DNA of 42,966 nt from Enterocloster lavalensis (GCF_902364025.1 NZ_CABJCG010000029.1:1-42966), one strand, 5' to 3'. Shown: positions 15,764 through 22,533, numbered from the stretch's first letter. Notes: generated by a model from the sequence alone, not told the origin. A program made the numbers and translations.

Positions 15764-16246
15764 TTAATATTCTGCGGAACCCATAGAATAATTGCTTCTA
15801 ATTTCATTCATAACAAATTCAGCTTCTACTGGGTCTGGAAAATATAAGTTTACATATTCTTCAAATTCTTCTTCACTTGATACTAACCCGTATTCATACC
15901 AATCAATGAGCATTTCTTTATATATTGACTTATAATACTCGTCCATTTCCTCCTGGCTCATCTGGGGTATGTCTTGCCGCCAAACCCCCTCGCTATCTAC
16001 GTGGTACCCATCTGCTGTTATACAGTCTGTCTCTAAATACCCCATAAAATCAAAGTGATAGTATTTTCCATCAATGTTTTCCCAGCAATCTACAGGATAT
16101 GAACCGTCATCTCTTTGATACCACCAAAAATACCCCCCATATTCTGTGTCTTTCTTCCACTCACCTGCAAATGCAGTGATACAGTTTGCAACCATTAAAC
16201 AAGCCACCATTACTAATGTTACTAATTTTTTCATTGCCTTTTTCAT
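15764..16246 (-). CDS. Short secreted wall-binding protein with helical C-terminus
   Basis: 160 residues; second gene of the operon. Signal peptide 1-27 (TAFA-G), cell-wall-binding repeats about 28-95 (WWYQRDDGSYPVDCW, YYHFDFMGYLETD, DSEGVW), and a strongly acidic helical end about 98-160 (EEEFEEYVNLYFPDPVEAEFVMNEI). The latter resembles the helical module of its neighbours. Leader and signal-peptide DNA are nearly the same as for the 11753-12463 gene, evidence for duplication within the array. Confidence 0.8.
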   Translation of the reverse strand: MKKAMKKLVTLVMVACLMVANCITAFAGEWKKDTEYGGYFWWYQRDDGSYPVDCWENIDGKYYHFDFMGYLETDCITADGYHVDSEGVWRQDIPQMSQEEMDEYYKSIYKEMLIDWYEYGLVSSEEEFEEYVNLYFPDPVEAEFVMNEIRSNYSMGSAEY

Positions 16247-16287
16247 ACTATTGTTCTCCTTTAAATATTTAAAATTTTTTGATTATA

Positions 16288-16326
16288 ATAGAGCCTGTAC
16301 CATTCTTATTAACCGCCTATGTTGAT
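16288..16326. repeat. Duplicated 39-bp gene end (copy 2)
   Basis: Matches 10973-11011 at 38 of 39 positions, including the stop codon and 21 non-coding bases after the 16309-17211 gene. Confidence 0.8.
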
Positions 16327-17211
16327 GTGACCCGTGTTGTCATAACCTGCTTCACCTGGATAAATAGTTACATCATATGATTTTCCACCATTTTTACTCG
16401 CTTCTTCTAGTTGTCTTTGAAATTCTTCATCTGCTGCAATTTGCTCAGGGGTTAATATATCATCTGTATTATTGTTATTTACTGGCTCATTTACAGCTGA
16501 TTCAATCCATGCTCCATCAGCGCCTACATAATAACCATCTGGTGTTGTCGTGTTGGAAAGCATATACCCATCACTACCAAAATAATATTGCTTTCCGTCA
16601 ATTTCTTTCCATGTGTTCATTGGATATGATCCGTCCGCATTTCTCCACCACCAGCCTGTGGAATCTTGTACCCATCCCCCTGTCTGCTGTGCTGGTGAAT
16701 TAGAACCTGTTAATCTAAATGTGTATGCAAAGAAATTGTCTGTCCAATCATAAGGATTGAGACCATCAACTACAACCACATAAACCCTATCAGTAATTCC
16801 GGCCTGCAAGTCTTTCTGTACCTGCTCCACATCAAAGATAGGATAGGAGTTGTCCATGTTTCCCTCATTTGACTGGTTTGATTTATAAATTCCATCATTG
16901 GTATAGGTACGAACAAACGTGTCACCATCTAAATACCCATACTCAATTTCAGATAAAACATTTATTTGTGAAGTGCCAGCTTTATTAATTTTAAATGTTG
17001 CATTGATATCTGAAACTTCATTAATAGTTGTCTGATAGGTGATACCGCTTAAACTATCCATGTAAGTTCTGCTTTCCCCTGTATTCGTGACCGCTACAGA
17101 ATAATCAATAGCCATACTAGGACTTGCATAGGAAATAATGCTACTGGATAAACATATTCCTAAAGCCATTGATAGTGCTGTTACCTTTTTTAGTACGCCT
17201 TTCTTCTTCAT
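16309..17211 (-). CDS. Secreted wall-binding protein, first gene of the array, GGKSYDV tail
   Basis: 300 residues; promoter-proximal gene of the operon. Signal peptide about 1-29. Residues about 30-165 are a domain homologous to that of the host protein encoded at 715-1428 (shared GYLDG, YPIFDVEQ and YVVVVDG patterns). Residues about 172-232 are cell-wall-binding repeats (GWWWRNADGSYPMNTW, YYFGSDGYML). A Gln/Glu-rich helix follows, then the 29-residue NGGKSYDV...HINIGG tail shared with the 10994 gene product. Its Shine-Dalgarno is poor (AAGAAGG almost touching the ATG). The consensus promoter and palindrome at 17287-17315 drive it. Confidence 0.84.
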   Translation of the reverse strand: MKKKGVLKKVTALSMALGICLSSSIISYASPSMAIDYSVAVTNTGESRTYMDSLSGITYQTTINEVSDINATFKINKAGTSQINVLSEIEYGYLDGDTFVRTYTNDGIYKSNQSNEGNMDNSYPIFDVEQVQKDLQAGITDRVYVVVVDGLNPYDWTDNFFAYTFRLTGSNSPAQQTGGWVQDSTGWWWRNADGSYPMNTWKEIDGKQYYFGSDGYMLSNTTTPDGYYVGADGAWIESAVNEPVNNNNTDDILTPEQIAADEEFQRQLEEASKNGGKSYDVTIYPGEAGYDNTGHINIGG

Positions 17212-17286
17212 ACCTTCTTTACTTCACTTTTGATTTTTTATTTCCTTGTCTTTTATGATGTGAATAACAAATTACCTTATGTCCTT

Positions 17287-17315
17287 ACTATAAACTATGC
17301 GTTTATAATTTTCAA
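17287..17315 (-). promoter_or_regulatory. Promoter of the nine-gene operon
   Basis: On the minus strand TTGAAA (17315-17310) and TATAGT (17292-17287) are separated by exactly 17 bases, about 75 bases before the first ATG. No other comparable promoter was found between the nine genes, whose gaps are only 10-79 bases. Confidence 0.75.
17289..17307. promoter_or_regulatory. Candidate XRE operator
   Basis: TATAAAC-TATGC-GTTTATA is a perfect 7-bp inverted repeat with a 5-base centre. It lies between the -35 and -10 boxes of the array promoter and overlaps a TATAAT (17304-17309) facing the XRE gene. A dimeric repressor bound here would block the array and probably its own gene. Confidence 0.6.
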
Positions 17316-17372
17316 CCTAAATTTTACATTATAACTGTAGAATAAATAAAATATGTTATTGGAGGTTAATTT

Positions 17373-17672
17373 ATGATTGAAGGCCTGGGCAACCGTATTT
17401 CCCAATTACGCAAGAACCATCATTTAAGCCAAGGTGAACTTGCTGGTGCTTTAGGTGTTACAAGTGCTTTGATTTCTTCCTGGGAACGCGGGGAGAGAAT
17501 ACCTGTAGTTCCTAAATTACTAAAATTATGCGATATTTTTAATGTATCTACTGATTACCTGCTGGGACGTAAATCAAGCAATCATATAAGCCTTGAAGGT
17601 CTATCCCCTAATGACGCAAAGGCTATTGCAACCATTATCAAGTCATTAAGGGAAAAGAACATAAAGAATTAA
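17373..17672 (+). CDS. XRE-family transcriptional regulator
   Basis: 99 residues. A classical Cro/CI helix-turn-helix fills residues about 6-62 (ISQLRKNHHLSQGELAGALGVTSALISSWERGERIP), followed by a short helical tail that may dimerise. It lacks a peptidase or ligand-binding domain, so the signal that would release it is not evident. GGAGG is 7 bases before the ATG. It is the only gene divergent from the secreted-protein operon, and the shared 161-bp spacer holds the palindrome described at 17289-17307. Control of the array is inferred from this layout. Confidence 0.9.
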   Translation: MIEGLGNRISQLRKNHHLSQGELAGALGVTSALISSWERGERIPVVPKLLKLCDIFNVSTDYLLGRKSSNHISLEGLSPNDAKAIATIIKSLREKNIKN

Positions 17673-17678
17673 CTAAAT

Positions 17679-17727
17679 ATGGATACCATTAAACATCCTT
17701 ATTGGACTGTTTAATAATGGTATCCAT
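17679..17727. terminator. Hairpin between convergent genes
   Basis: Long arms beginning ATGGATACCATT and ending AATGGTATCCAT pair around a 3-base bulge, starting 6 bases after the XRE stop. It also encodes the last codons of the opposing 17689 gene. U-runs are absent, so it is an imperfect terminator or transcription-collision hairpin. Confidence 0.45.
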
Positions 17728-17940
17728 TCTGTTCACACCTACCGCCATCTTTCCATCTATGAGTTTTAACTGTTCTTCAATCACCCATAAACTAGAAACT
17801 GCAAAGCTCATATTGCCATCTTCCACAACATCAAATCCATACTGCAATACATTCACGATATCTTTTAATGCTCTAAAATGCTTTTGTACTTCTAAGATGT
17901 TGTCCTGTAGTTCCATGATTAGATCGTCATTAATTGTCAA
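17689..17940 (-). CDS. Small helical hypothetical protein
   Basis: 83 residues from a TTG at 17940, selected because AAAGGAGG lies about 9 bases upstream. The sequence is nearly all helical, with alternating hydrophobic positions (IMELQDNILEVQKHFRALKDIVNVL, SSLWVIEEQLKLIDGKM). It starts 15 bases after the 17956 gene stop, so the two form an operon. Family not recognised; similar small helical pairs are common regulatory or anti-restriction cargo, but nothing here supports a specific role. Confidence 0.65.
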   Translation of the reverse strand: MTINDDLIMELQDNILEVQKHFRALKDIVNVLQYGFDVVEDGNMSFAVSSLWVIEEQLKLIDGKMAVGVNRMDTIIKQSNKDV

Positions 17941-17955
17941 TGTGCCATACCTCCT

Positions 17956-18198
17956 TTAAATTTCTTCTTCTGTAATTAACAGTTCCTTTAAATTCCCAGA
18001 CAAATCCTTAATGCATGGCTCCACATCATCAACCAGCATTTGCAACACTTTTATCATGTTGACATACTTATTTTCCAGCTTGTTATCATAACTAACCGCT
18101 TCAGAAAATATTTCTATGATTGATTGAAGCAGACCATAGGCTAATAATAAATCAACCATATTATCATCAACATGGGATTTAATGCTTTCTTTGTCCAT
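17956..18198 (-). CDS. Small helical hypothetical protein
   Basis: 80 residues from the ATG at 18198, which has GGAGGG upstream; an 18-codon in-frame extension has no ribosome site and would overlap it. Acidic, mostly helical (LLLAYGLLQSIIEIFSEAVSY, VLQMLVDDVEPCIKDL). It heads a two-gene operon with the 17689 gene under the promoter at 18234-18262. Its composition resembles that of its partner, and the two may form a complex. Function unknown. Confidence 0.65.
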   Translation of the reverse strand: MDKESIKSHVDDNMVDLLLAYGLLQSIIEIFSEAVSYDNKLENKYVNMIKVLQMLVDDVEPCIKDLSGNLKELLITEEEI

Positions 18199-18233
18199 TC
18201 CTTTGCCCTCCTTTCTTTTAAATTGGGTTTGGA

Positions 18234-18262
18234 ATGATAACAGAAATACCAACGTGAATCAA
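18234..18262 (-). promoter_or_regulatory. Promoter of the two small helical genes
   Basis: TTGATT (18262-18257) and TATCAT (18239-18234) on the minus strand are 17 bases apart, 36 bases before the ATG at 18198. Confidence 0.65.
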
Positions 18263-18364
18263 CCCCTAATTATGATTTATTTTTCTATTATTAATGGCCT
18301 CAAGTTTCCTATTGCCATAATAGATATTTTTATTTGTTCAACTAAACACAATCTATTTGTCATA

Positions 18365-18407
18365 ATAAAATAAGGAGCACAAGGCCTATTACCTTTATGC
18401 TCCTTAT
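18365..18407 (-). terminator. Stand-alone minus-strand terminator
   Basis: Arms ATAAGGAGCA (18370-18379) and TGCTCCTTAT (18398-18407) with an inner 4-bp stem, followed by UUUUAUU. No gene lies immediately upstream on this strand, the nearest being the serine recombinase 800 bases away, so an unrecognised short transcript may end here. Confidence 0.6.
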
Positions 18408-19206
18408 AATCCCTATACTGTTCCTATAAAGTATATTTCAAATGGTGGTATCACACACTCTTTTTTTCTTTGGTTACTTTCTTTACTCATAATCATGTCT
18501 CCATTCCTAATCCTCAATATATATTAAATGTCCAGACAGAAGGATATAAGTCAAAAAATCCCTTTATCTGTAAAAATTGATATTACTGTATTTTTTATTT
18601 CTATTAGTTGAAAAAGTTTTCATATGTAAATAAGCATATCTATTGTTTTTTACATCCTTAATTGTCTTTTCTATCCATAATCTTATCAAGAAAAACCTTT
18701 CTATCAAACACCAAACTTCTTAATCTGTATACTCTTTCAATTATCTGTAATATTATCTATTATAAAGCTAAATTACAAATTCATGGGCTTAGTTTATAAA
18801 CCCATAACCATTAATAAAGCCAGTATATAATAATATTCAGTAAAGATAGCGTAATTAATGTATATTCCTATTGATAATACTGCGTTTCTGTCAATTTTGG
18901 TAATCCCACAACTCCAAATCAAAAACACATATTACTAATTTTTCACAATTTTTCAACCTTCCAGAATCCTCATAAATCAATTTTTACCTTTAACCCTCAC
19001 AATCCCTCAATCCAAACCTCAAAATCCCTGGAAATCCATTCTGGTTGTTTTGAACCCCATCTCTATAAAACTTACTTTACATTCTCAACCATACAAATTT
19101 TCATATCGCAATTCCACGAAAAAATACCCCCTAATTGACTATGAGGTATTTCACTATTATTTTGTAGTAATTAAACCTCTTTATTCTATATTCAAACCTG
19201 CTTGCT
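18408..19206. other. AT-rich non-coding tract
   Basis: About 800 bases without a convincing gene on either strand. Composition resembles 7558-9089. No clear repeat or palindrome was found beyond the terminator described at its left edge. Confidence 0.4.
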
Positions 19207-19845
19207 CTAATTCCCGGAACTGTCATAAACCTTTTTGTAGTTGTAATAAGTGGACTTATTTAGCCCTAATTCTTTCATAAGCTTAAATGGCGAAATTTCC
19301 CCATTCACCACTCGCTCATACTGCAAGTTAAAAGCTACCTGGGACATTTTTCTTGGTCTGCCTGTCTTGTCCCAATTACCAGACTTGCGGAGTTCCTCTA
19401 ATCCTTCACGCTGACGCTTTTCACGCTTATGCATTTCGGCTTGCGCAAGGCTCACATATAATTCTATGAGCATATTGGTAGTAGTCTCCAGCATAAGTTT
19501 CCCCAGTTCATTATCCATGCCGGAAAAGTCAATGGTAGTGGTTGGCAATTCCAGAATTATCAAACGAACACCATGCTCCTGGAACCACCTAAGTTCCTTC
19601 ATGGTGTCAGCCTTATTCCTCCCCAGCCTGTCCACCTCTGTAATGATTACGGTGTCCCCTTCATCAACCATACGTTTAAGCAAAGTATACCCAGGCCTGT
19701 TGAAATTCTTACCGGTGCACTGATCGGTCAAAATCTCTTTGGGATTGAGATTGTTCTTCTTGCAGAATGTTTCTATCTCTGCAAGCCCTCTTTCCAAATG
19801 CTGCTCTGTTGTTGATGTACGATGGTAACCAAAATATCTTCCCAT
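19207..19845 (-). CDS. Serine recombinase (resolvase/invertase family)
   Basis: 212 residues, typical of small resolvases. The N-terminal catalytic domain (about 1-140) has the YHRTSTTEQ motif with nucleophile S11 and the conserved VIITEVDRLGRN strand-helix. Residues about 160-205 form the C-terminal helix-turn-helix (FKLMKELGLNKSTYYNYKKV). The ATG has AAGGAG 8-9 bases upstream. It could resolve multimers of the excised element or invert a segment; no paired recombination sites were recognised nearby. It is a second, mechanistically different recombinase on the same element. Confidence 0.93.
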   Translation of the reverse strand: MGRYFGYHRTSTTEQHLERGLAEIETFCKKNNLNPKEILTDQCTGKNFNRPGYTLLKRMVDEGDTVIITEVDRLGRNKADTMKELRWFQEHGVRLIILELPTTTIDFSGMDNELGKLMLETTTNMLIELYVSLAQAEMHKREKRQREGLEELRKSGNWDKTGRPRKMSQVAFNLQYERVVNGEISPFKLMKELGLNKSTYYNYKKVYDSSGN

Positions 19846-20017
19846 AAATAAACACTCCTTTGTTTTTTTTCAAAACATTGAAGTGTTCTAAATAGTGCCA
19901 CACATATTTTGGTGATTCCAAAATATACTTAATAAACTTACACAACATACTTTTTGGGCCACTTTTTTTCTATTCCATAAAATTATACTTTTGTGAAATA
20001 TTAAATGTCTTTCTAAC

Positions 20018-20050
20018 AAAAAAAGACCATCCCTTTACAGGACAGTCTTT
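20018..20050 (-). terminator. Terminator of the 20111-20659 gene
   Basis: AAAGAC...GTCTTT stem with internal mismatches (20022-20050), followed by seven U on the minus strand, 61 bases after the stop. Confidence 0.65.
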
Positions 20051-20110
20051 CCCTTTAAACCATCTTCATTTTTAAATTATTGGTGTAATCCTTAATTAAA
20101 GAACCACCCC

Positions 20111-20659
20111 CTATACGGGGATGGCCTTGTTTTCTTTCGTGGTGGCCTTAACAGCTTCCACCTTTCCTGTGGCCTTAGCAGGCTCTACCTTTTCTGTAGC
20201 CTTAACAGGCTCCACCTTCTTTGACGTTTCCTGTTCCGATACCTCTGCACCTTCTTCCAATTTCCATAACTGGCTTTCAATATAGTTACTGATTTCACTG
20301 ACTCTCTGACAAAAATCAATATCTTCTTTAGTCAGATCAATCACTCTGATTGTGGCTGCCTTGTTGAGGTCTCTCTGAAAATTTTCAAATAAGGTTAACA
20401 CCTTTTCCTTCACGGACAGGTTTTCCAACTTTACGCCCTGTTTGTATCTGGCCCGGCTTACCACAACCAGCTCACCGCTGATGGTTAAGGACTTGACAAT
20501 TCCTGCCATCGTTCCATCCGAAAGTTTCTCTTTGTCACTGATGTGCTCCTTGACATAAGCAACGATCTCTTTTCTTTCAACCTCACCATTAACGGTTGCC
20601 ATGAACTCCATCACCAGTGCTTTTCCTTCTTCAGTCATTGAATTAAATTTTCTCTCCAT
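20111..20659 (-). CDS. Winged-helix-like protein with Lys/Glu/Pro/Ala repeat tail
   Basis: 182 residues. Residues about 1-75 have the helix and strand pattern of a winged helix (EEGKALVMEFMATV, RKEIVAYVKEHI, GIVKSLTISGELVVVSRARY). Residues 80-140 are helical. The tail about 147-175 holds three 9-residue repeats of the type KVEPVKATE, encoded by 27-bp DNA repeats. The charged, Pro/Ala-rich tail is probably extended. GGAG stands 9 bases before the ATG. Likely a DNA-binding accessory or host-modulating protein; the exact family is not recognised. Confidence 0.65.
   Translation of the reverse strand: MERKFNSMTEEGKALVMEFMATVNGEVERKEIVAYVKEHISDKEKLSDGTMAGIVKSLTISGELVVVSRARYKQGVKLENLSVKEKVLTLFENFQRDLNKAATIRVIDLTKEDIDFCQRVSEISNYIESQLWKLEEGAEVSEQETSKKVEPVKATEKVEPAKATGKVEAVKATTKENKAIPV
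20142..20222. repeat. Three 27-bp tandem coding repeats
   Basis: Units at 20142-20168, 20169-20195 and 20196-20222, all beginning GTRGCCTTA on the plus strand and differing at a few positions. They encode the KVE-(P/A)-(V/A)-KAT repeats at the C-terminus of the minus-strand gene. Copy number may vary between strains. Confidence 0.75.
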
Positions 20660-20845
20660 GTTATTTTCTCCTTTTCAATTTGTTTTATTTTTTCTTTAAC
20701 TTCCTTACATTTATAATTCTAACGCTGACCTATACCATAATCCATTGACGTAATAGCCGGGATATCAAGACATGGATTAGGGCATGTGCCGGACTCTGAA
20801 ACCCAAGTGTGCGAAATACACAAGTAAACAATCTGATAAACAACA
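20660..20845. other. Intergenic stretch upstream of the winged-helix-like gene
   Basis: No gene seen; probably holds the promoter of the 20111-20659 gene. No box was clear enough to call. Confidence 0.3.
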
Positions 20846-20875
20846 AAAAGGCTGACAATCCTAAGACTGCCAGCC
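20846..20875 (-). terminator. Terminator of the small membrane protein gene
   Basis: 10-bp stem with wobble pairs (20850-20859 with 20866-20875) followed by UUUUUG on the minus strand, 16 bases after the stop. Confidence 0.75.
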
Positions 20876-20891
20876 TATTGCGATTTTTTAA

Positions 20892-21029
20892 TCAATCCTT
20901 TGTTTCCAGAAATACCTTTATGTATCCATATAACTTATAAAAAACAATCATGAATACTGTAGATGTGGCGATGATAAATACTAAAGCAATCGTAATTGCT
21001 ACAATTAAAAACACTGCCAAACCGTCCAT
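20892..21029 (-). CDS. 45-residue single-pass membrane protein
   Basis: Begins at the ATG at 21029, preceded by GGGGTGAGG. The longer open frame (to 21080) has no ribosome site. After MDG, residues about 4-30 are a continuous hydrophobic helix (LAVFLIVAITIALVFIIATS), followed by a basic/aromatic cytoplasmic end (YKLYGYIKVFLETKD). It is the last gene before the right att site and has its own terminator. Function unknown; small membrane peptides of mobile elements are sometimes toxins, but no antitoxin is visible. Confidence 0.6.
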   Translation of the reverse strand: MDGLAVFLIVAITIALVFIIATSTVFMIVFYKLYGYIKVFLETKD

Positions 21030-21254
21030 TTCCTCACCCCTTTCTTTCATGATGAGGTATTGTACAAAATATACGCACAAAATAAAATAGTGCGATTAGC
21101 CAGAAACATATATATCTTTTTATGGTTGTTGTCGCATACCTTTTTCTCTTGAATCCCCTTGTAACGATCCTTTTTCCATATCCATATACTCCTAATTTTC
21201 ACCCTAACTAAAACCGTAATTCCGTAATTCACTTTCAATCAAAGTTTTATCCAC

Positions 21255-21288
21255 AAAAAAATGACCCTATATTCTCATATAAGGTCAT
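21255..21288 (-). terminator. Element-supplied terminator behind rpsR
   Basis: A 12-bp stem (21261-21272 with 21277-21288, one wobble) with a GAGA tetraloop and six U on the minus strand. It lies 93 bases past the rpsR stop, inside the element. It replaces the operon terminator now stranded at 1964-2001. Confidence 0.85.
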
Positions 21289-21318
21289 TCATAAAATCAT
21301 ATTTTTTATTTACGCATT

Positions 21319-21354
21319 TTGAGTAAACTTTTGAGTAAAACCCCTACTCAAAAC
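21319..21354. promoter_or_regulatory. Candidate integrase arm-type sites, right end
   Basis: TTGAGTAAA occurs at 21319-21327 and 21331-21339, and a reverse copy (CTACTCAAAA) at 21345-21354. The same motif lies beside the left att site. Confidence 0.55.
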
Positions 21355-21380
21355 CCGGAAACCCTTATAAAATAAGGCTC

Positions 21381-21650
21381 CTAGTCGCAGGTATATGGCA
21401 TCAGAGCGATGTGACGCGCGCGCTTGATGGCTACAGTCAGGGCTCTCTGGTGCTTTGCACAGTTGCCGGTAATTCTTCTGGGAAGAATTTTACCTCTCTC
21501 GGATACATATCTTTTTAACTTATTTACATCCTTGTAATCGATGGTGCCGTTCTTGTCACCGCAGAAAACGCAAACTTTTTTTCTTCTGCGCATTCCGCCC
21601 GGTCTTCTCATCTTAGCTCCATCCGGTCTGTCTGATTTATTAAATGCCAT
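21381..21650 (-). CDS. rpsR: Ribosomal protein S18
   Basis: 89 residues, a normal bacterial S18 with the VCVFCGDK and [19 protein letters not shown] segments. It binds 16S rRNA in the 30S platform as a dimer with S6. It is the last gene of rpsF-ssb-rpsR, with AAAGGAGG before its ATG. Its final ~9 codons double as the integration site of the element. The protein sequence is unchanged: the two copies of the att site differ only synonymously. Low-risk essential gene ends of this sort are frequent integration targets. Confidence 0.98.
   Translation of the reverse strand: MAFNKSDRPDGAKMRRPGGMRRRKKVCVFCGDKNGTIDYKDVNKLKRYVSERGKILPRRITGNCAKHQRALTVAIKRARHIALMPYTCD
21382..21409. repeat. Right attachment site (functional rpsR 3' end)
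   Basis: This copy is the actual end of rpsR, so the element rebuilds the gene on integration. It differs from 2045-2072 at two third-codon positions, and its stop is TAG instead of TAA. Confidence 0.85.
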
Positions 21651-21688
21651 TGGTGTTGTCCTCCTTTATGATTTAACAGTGGAACATC

Positions 21689-22150
21689 CTAGTTAAACGG
21701 AAGGCCCTCGTCCTCCACTCCATCCGGAATGTTCATAAACCCATCACCAATCGCGCTGGCAGGGGCCGGTCTCTGGGCCGGAGCGGACTGTGTATAGCCG
21801 CCGCCCATCTCAGAGGATGCGCCCTTGCTGTCGGCGAACTCCTGGTCGTCCAGGATAACCTCGGTGGTGTATACTTTCTGACCGTCTTTGTTAACATAGC
21901 TACCTGTCTGGAGTCTTCCGGACACCAATACTCTCATGCCCTGACGGAAATACTTCTCGGCGAACTCGCCCGCGCGGTCAAAGGCCACACAGTTGATGAA
22001 ATCGGCCGACTGCTCTCCGTTGTCCTGGTTTCTGCGCCCTCTGCGGTCTACCGCAAGAGTGTAGCGGGCAATCGCCATGGAGCGCTCGCCCTGCGAATAT
22101 CTGACTTCCGGGTCTCTGGTCAATCTTCCCATTAAGATAACTCTGTTCAT
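21689..22150 (-). CDS. ssb: Single-stranded DNA-binding protein
   Basis: 153 residues. The OB-fold spans about 1-105 (MNRVILMGRLTRDPEVRY, DFINCVAFDRAGEFAEKYFRQGMRVLVSGRL). A Gly/Gln/Ala/Pro-rich linker follows, then the acidic protein-binding tip DEGLPFN, matching the conserved D-D/E-x-L-P-F ending. It coats ssDNA in replication and repair. Position between rpsF and rpsR is the classical Firmicutes arrangement, with 38-39-base gaps on both sides. Confidence 0.98.
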   Translation of the reverse strand: MNRVILMGRLTRDPEVRYSQGERSMAIARYTLAVDRRGRRNQDNGEQSADFINCVAFDRAGEFAEKYFRQGMRVLVSGRLQTGSYVNKDGQKVYTTEVILDDQEFADSKGASSEMGGGYTQSAPAQRPAPASAIGDGFMNIPDGVEDEGLPFN

Positions 22151-22189
22151 ACGATCACTCTTCCTTTTTAACTTCTTATGCGGCTGAGA

Positions 22190-22477
22190 TTATGCGTCCA
22201 CTCTCACGCATAAGTATCTGATCACTGGTTCCATAATACGAATGTGTGCTTCAACTTCGTTCGGGCATACAGAATCGGACTCAAACTGAATGAAGTAGTA
22301 GTAAGCTTCATGCATTTTCTGGATCTCATATGCAAGTCTCTTCTTACCCCACTCATCTACGTTGGTCACGGTACCACCGAAACGGGTAATGTAACCCTTT
22401 ACCTTTTCCAGTGCTGCTGCGCGCTCTTCGTCTTCCAGCTTCACATTCAGAACAACGGTTAATTCATACTTGTTCAT
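22190..22477 (-). CDS. rpsF: Ribosomal protein S6
   Basis: 95 residues with the standard S6 fold (MNKYELTVVLNVKLEDEERAA, WGKKRLAYEIQKMHEAYY, IRYLCVRVDA). It pairs with S18 in the 30S platform. AAGGAGG precedes the ATG by about 9 bases. First gene of the three-gene operon under the promoter at 22534-22563. Confidence 0.98.
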   Translation of the reverse strand: MNKYELTVVLNVKLEDEERAAALEKVKGYITRFGGTVTNVDEWGKKRLAYEIQKMHEAYYYFIQFESDSVCPNEVEAHIRIMEPVIRYLCVRVDA

Positions 22478-22503
22478 CTTGCTTTACCTCCTTATGGTCT
22501 CTG

Positions 22504-22527
22504 GCCCCCGCTTTCAGTTACGGGAGC
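22504..22527 (-). promoter_or_regulatory. Leader hairpin of rpsF (possible S6:S18 site)
   Basis: On the minus strand GCTCCCG pairs with CGGGGGC around a 10-base loop between the promoter and the rpsF ribosome site. Many bacteria autoregulate this operon through an S6:S18-binding leader hairpin containing CCG. Location and CCG content fit, but I cannot confirm the full motif. Confidence 0.4.
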
Positions 22528-22533
22528 AAGGAT

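Larger units (their letters stand above)
2045..21409. mobile_element. Integrated element in the 3' end of rpsR (~19.3 kb)
   Basis: The block is bounded by two copies of the last 28 bases of rpsR (2045-2072 and 21382-21409; 26/28 identical). It carries an integrase at its left end reading toward that end, plus an excisionase-like gene, a DUF927 ATPase, a DNA methylase, a serine recombinase and an IS200 copy. It is clearly more AT-rich than both flanks. No relaxase, T4SS or phage structural gene is visible, so it is an integrative element that may be mobilised in trans. Cargo is the nine-gene secreted protein operon. Confidence 0.9.

Noticed and set aside
9971..17211. Autolysin or amidase operon
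   Set aside because: Choline-binding-like repeats often lead to amidase labels, but no amidase, lysozyme or NlpC/P60 catalytic motif is present in any of the nine products; only the YkuD enzyme is recognisable.
17373..18198. Toxin-antitoxin module formed by the XRE gene and the two small helical genes
   Set aside because: The XRE gene is convergent with them and has its own control region; neither small protein resembles a known toxin.
2045..21409. Prophage or conjugative transposon
   Set aside because: No capsid, portal, terminase, lysis, relaxase, coupling-protein or secretion genes are visible, despite the Tn916-type integrase.
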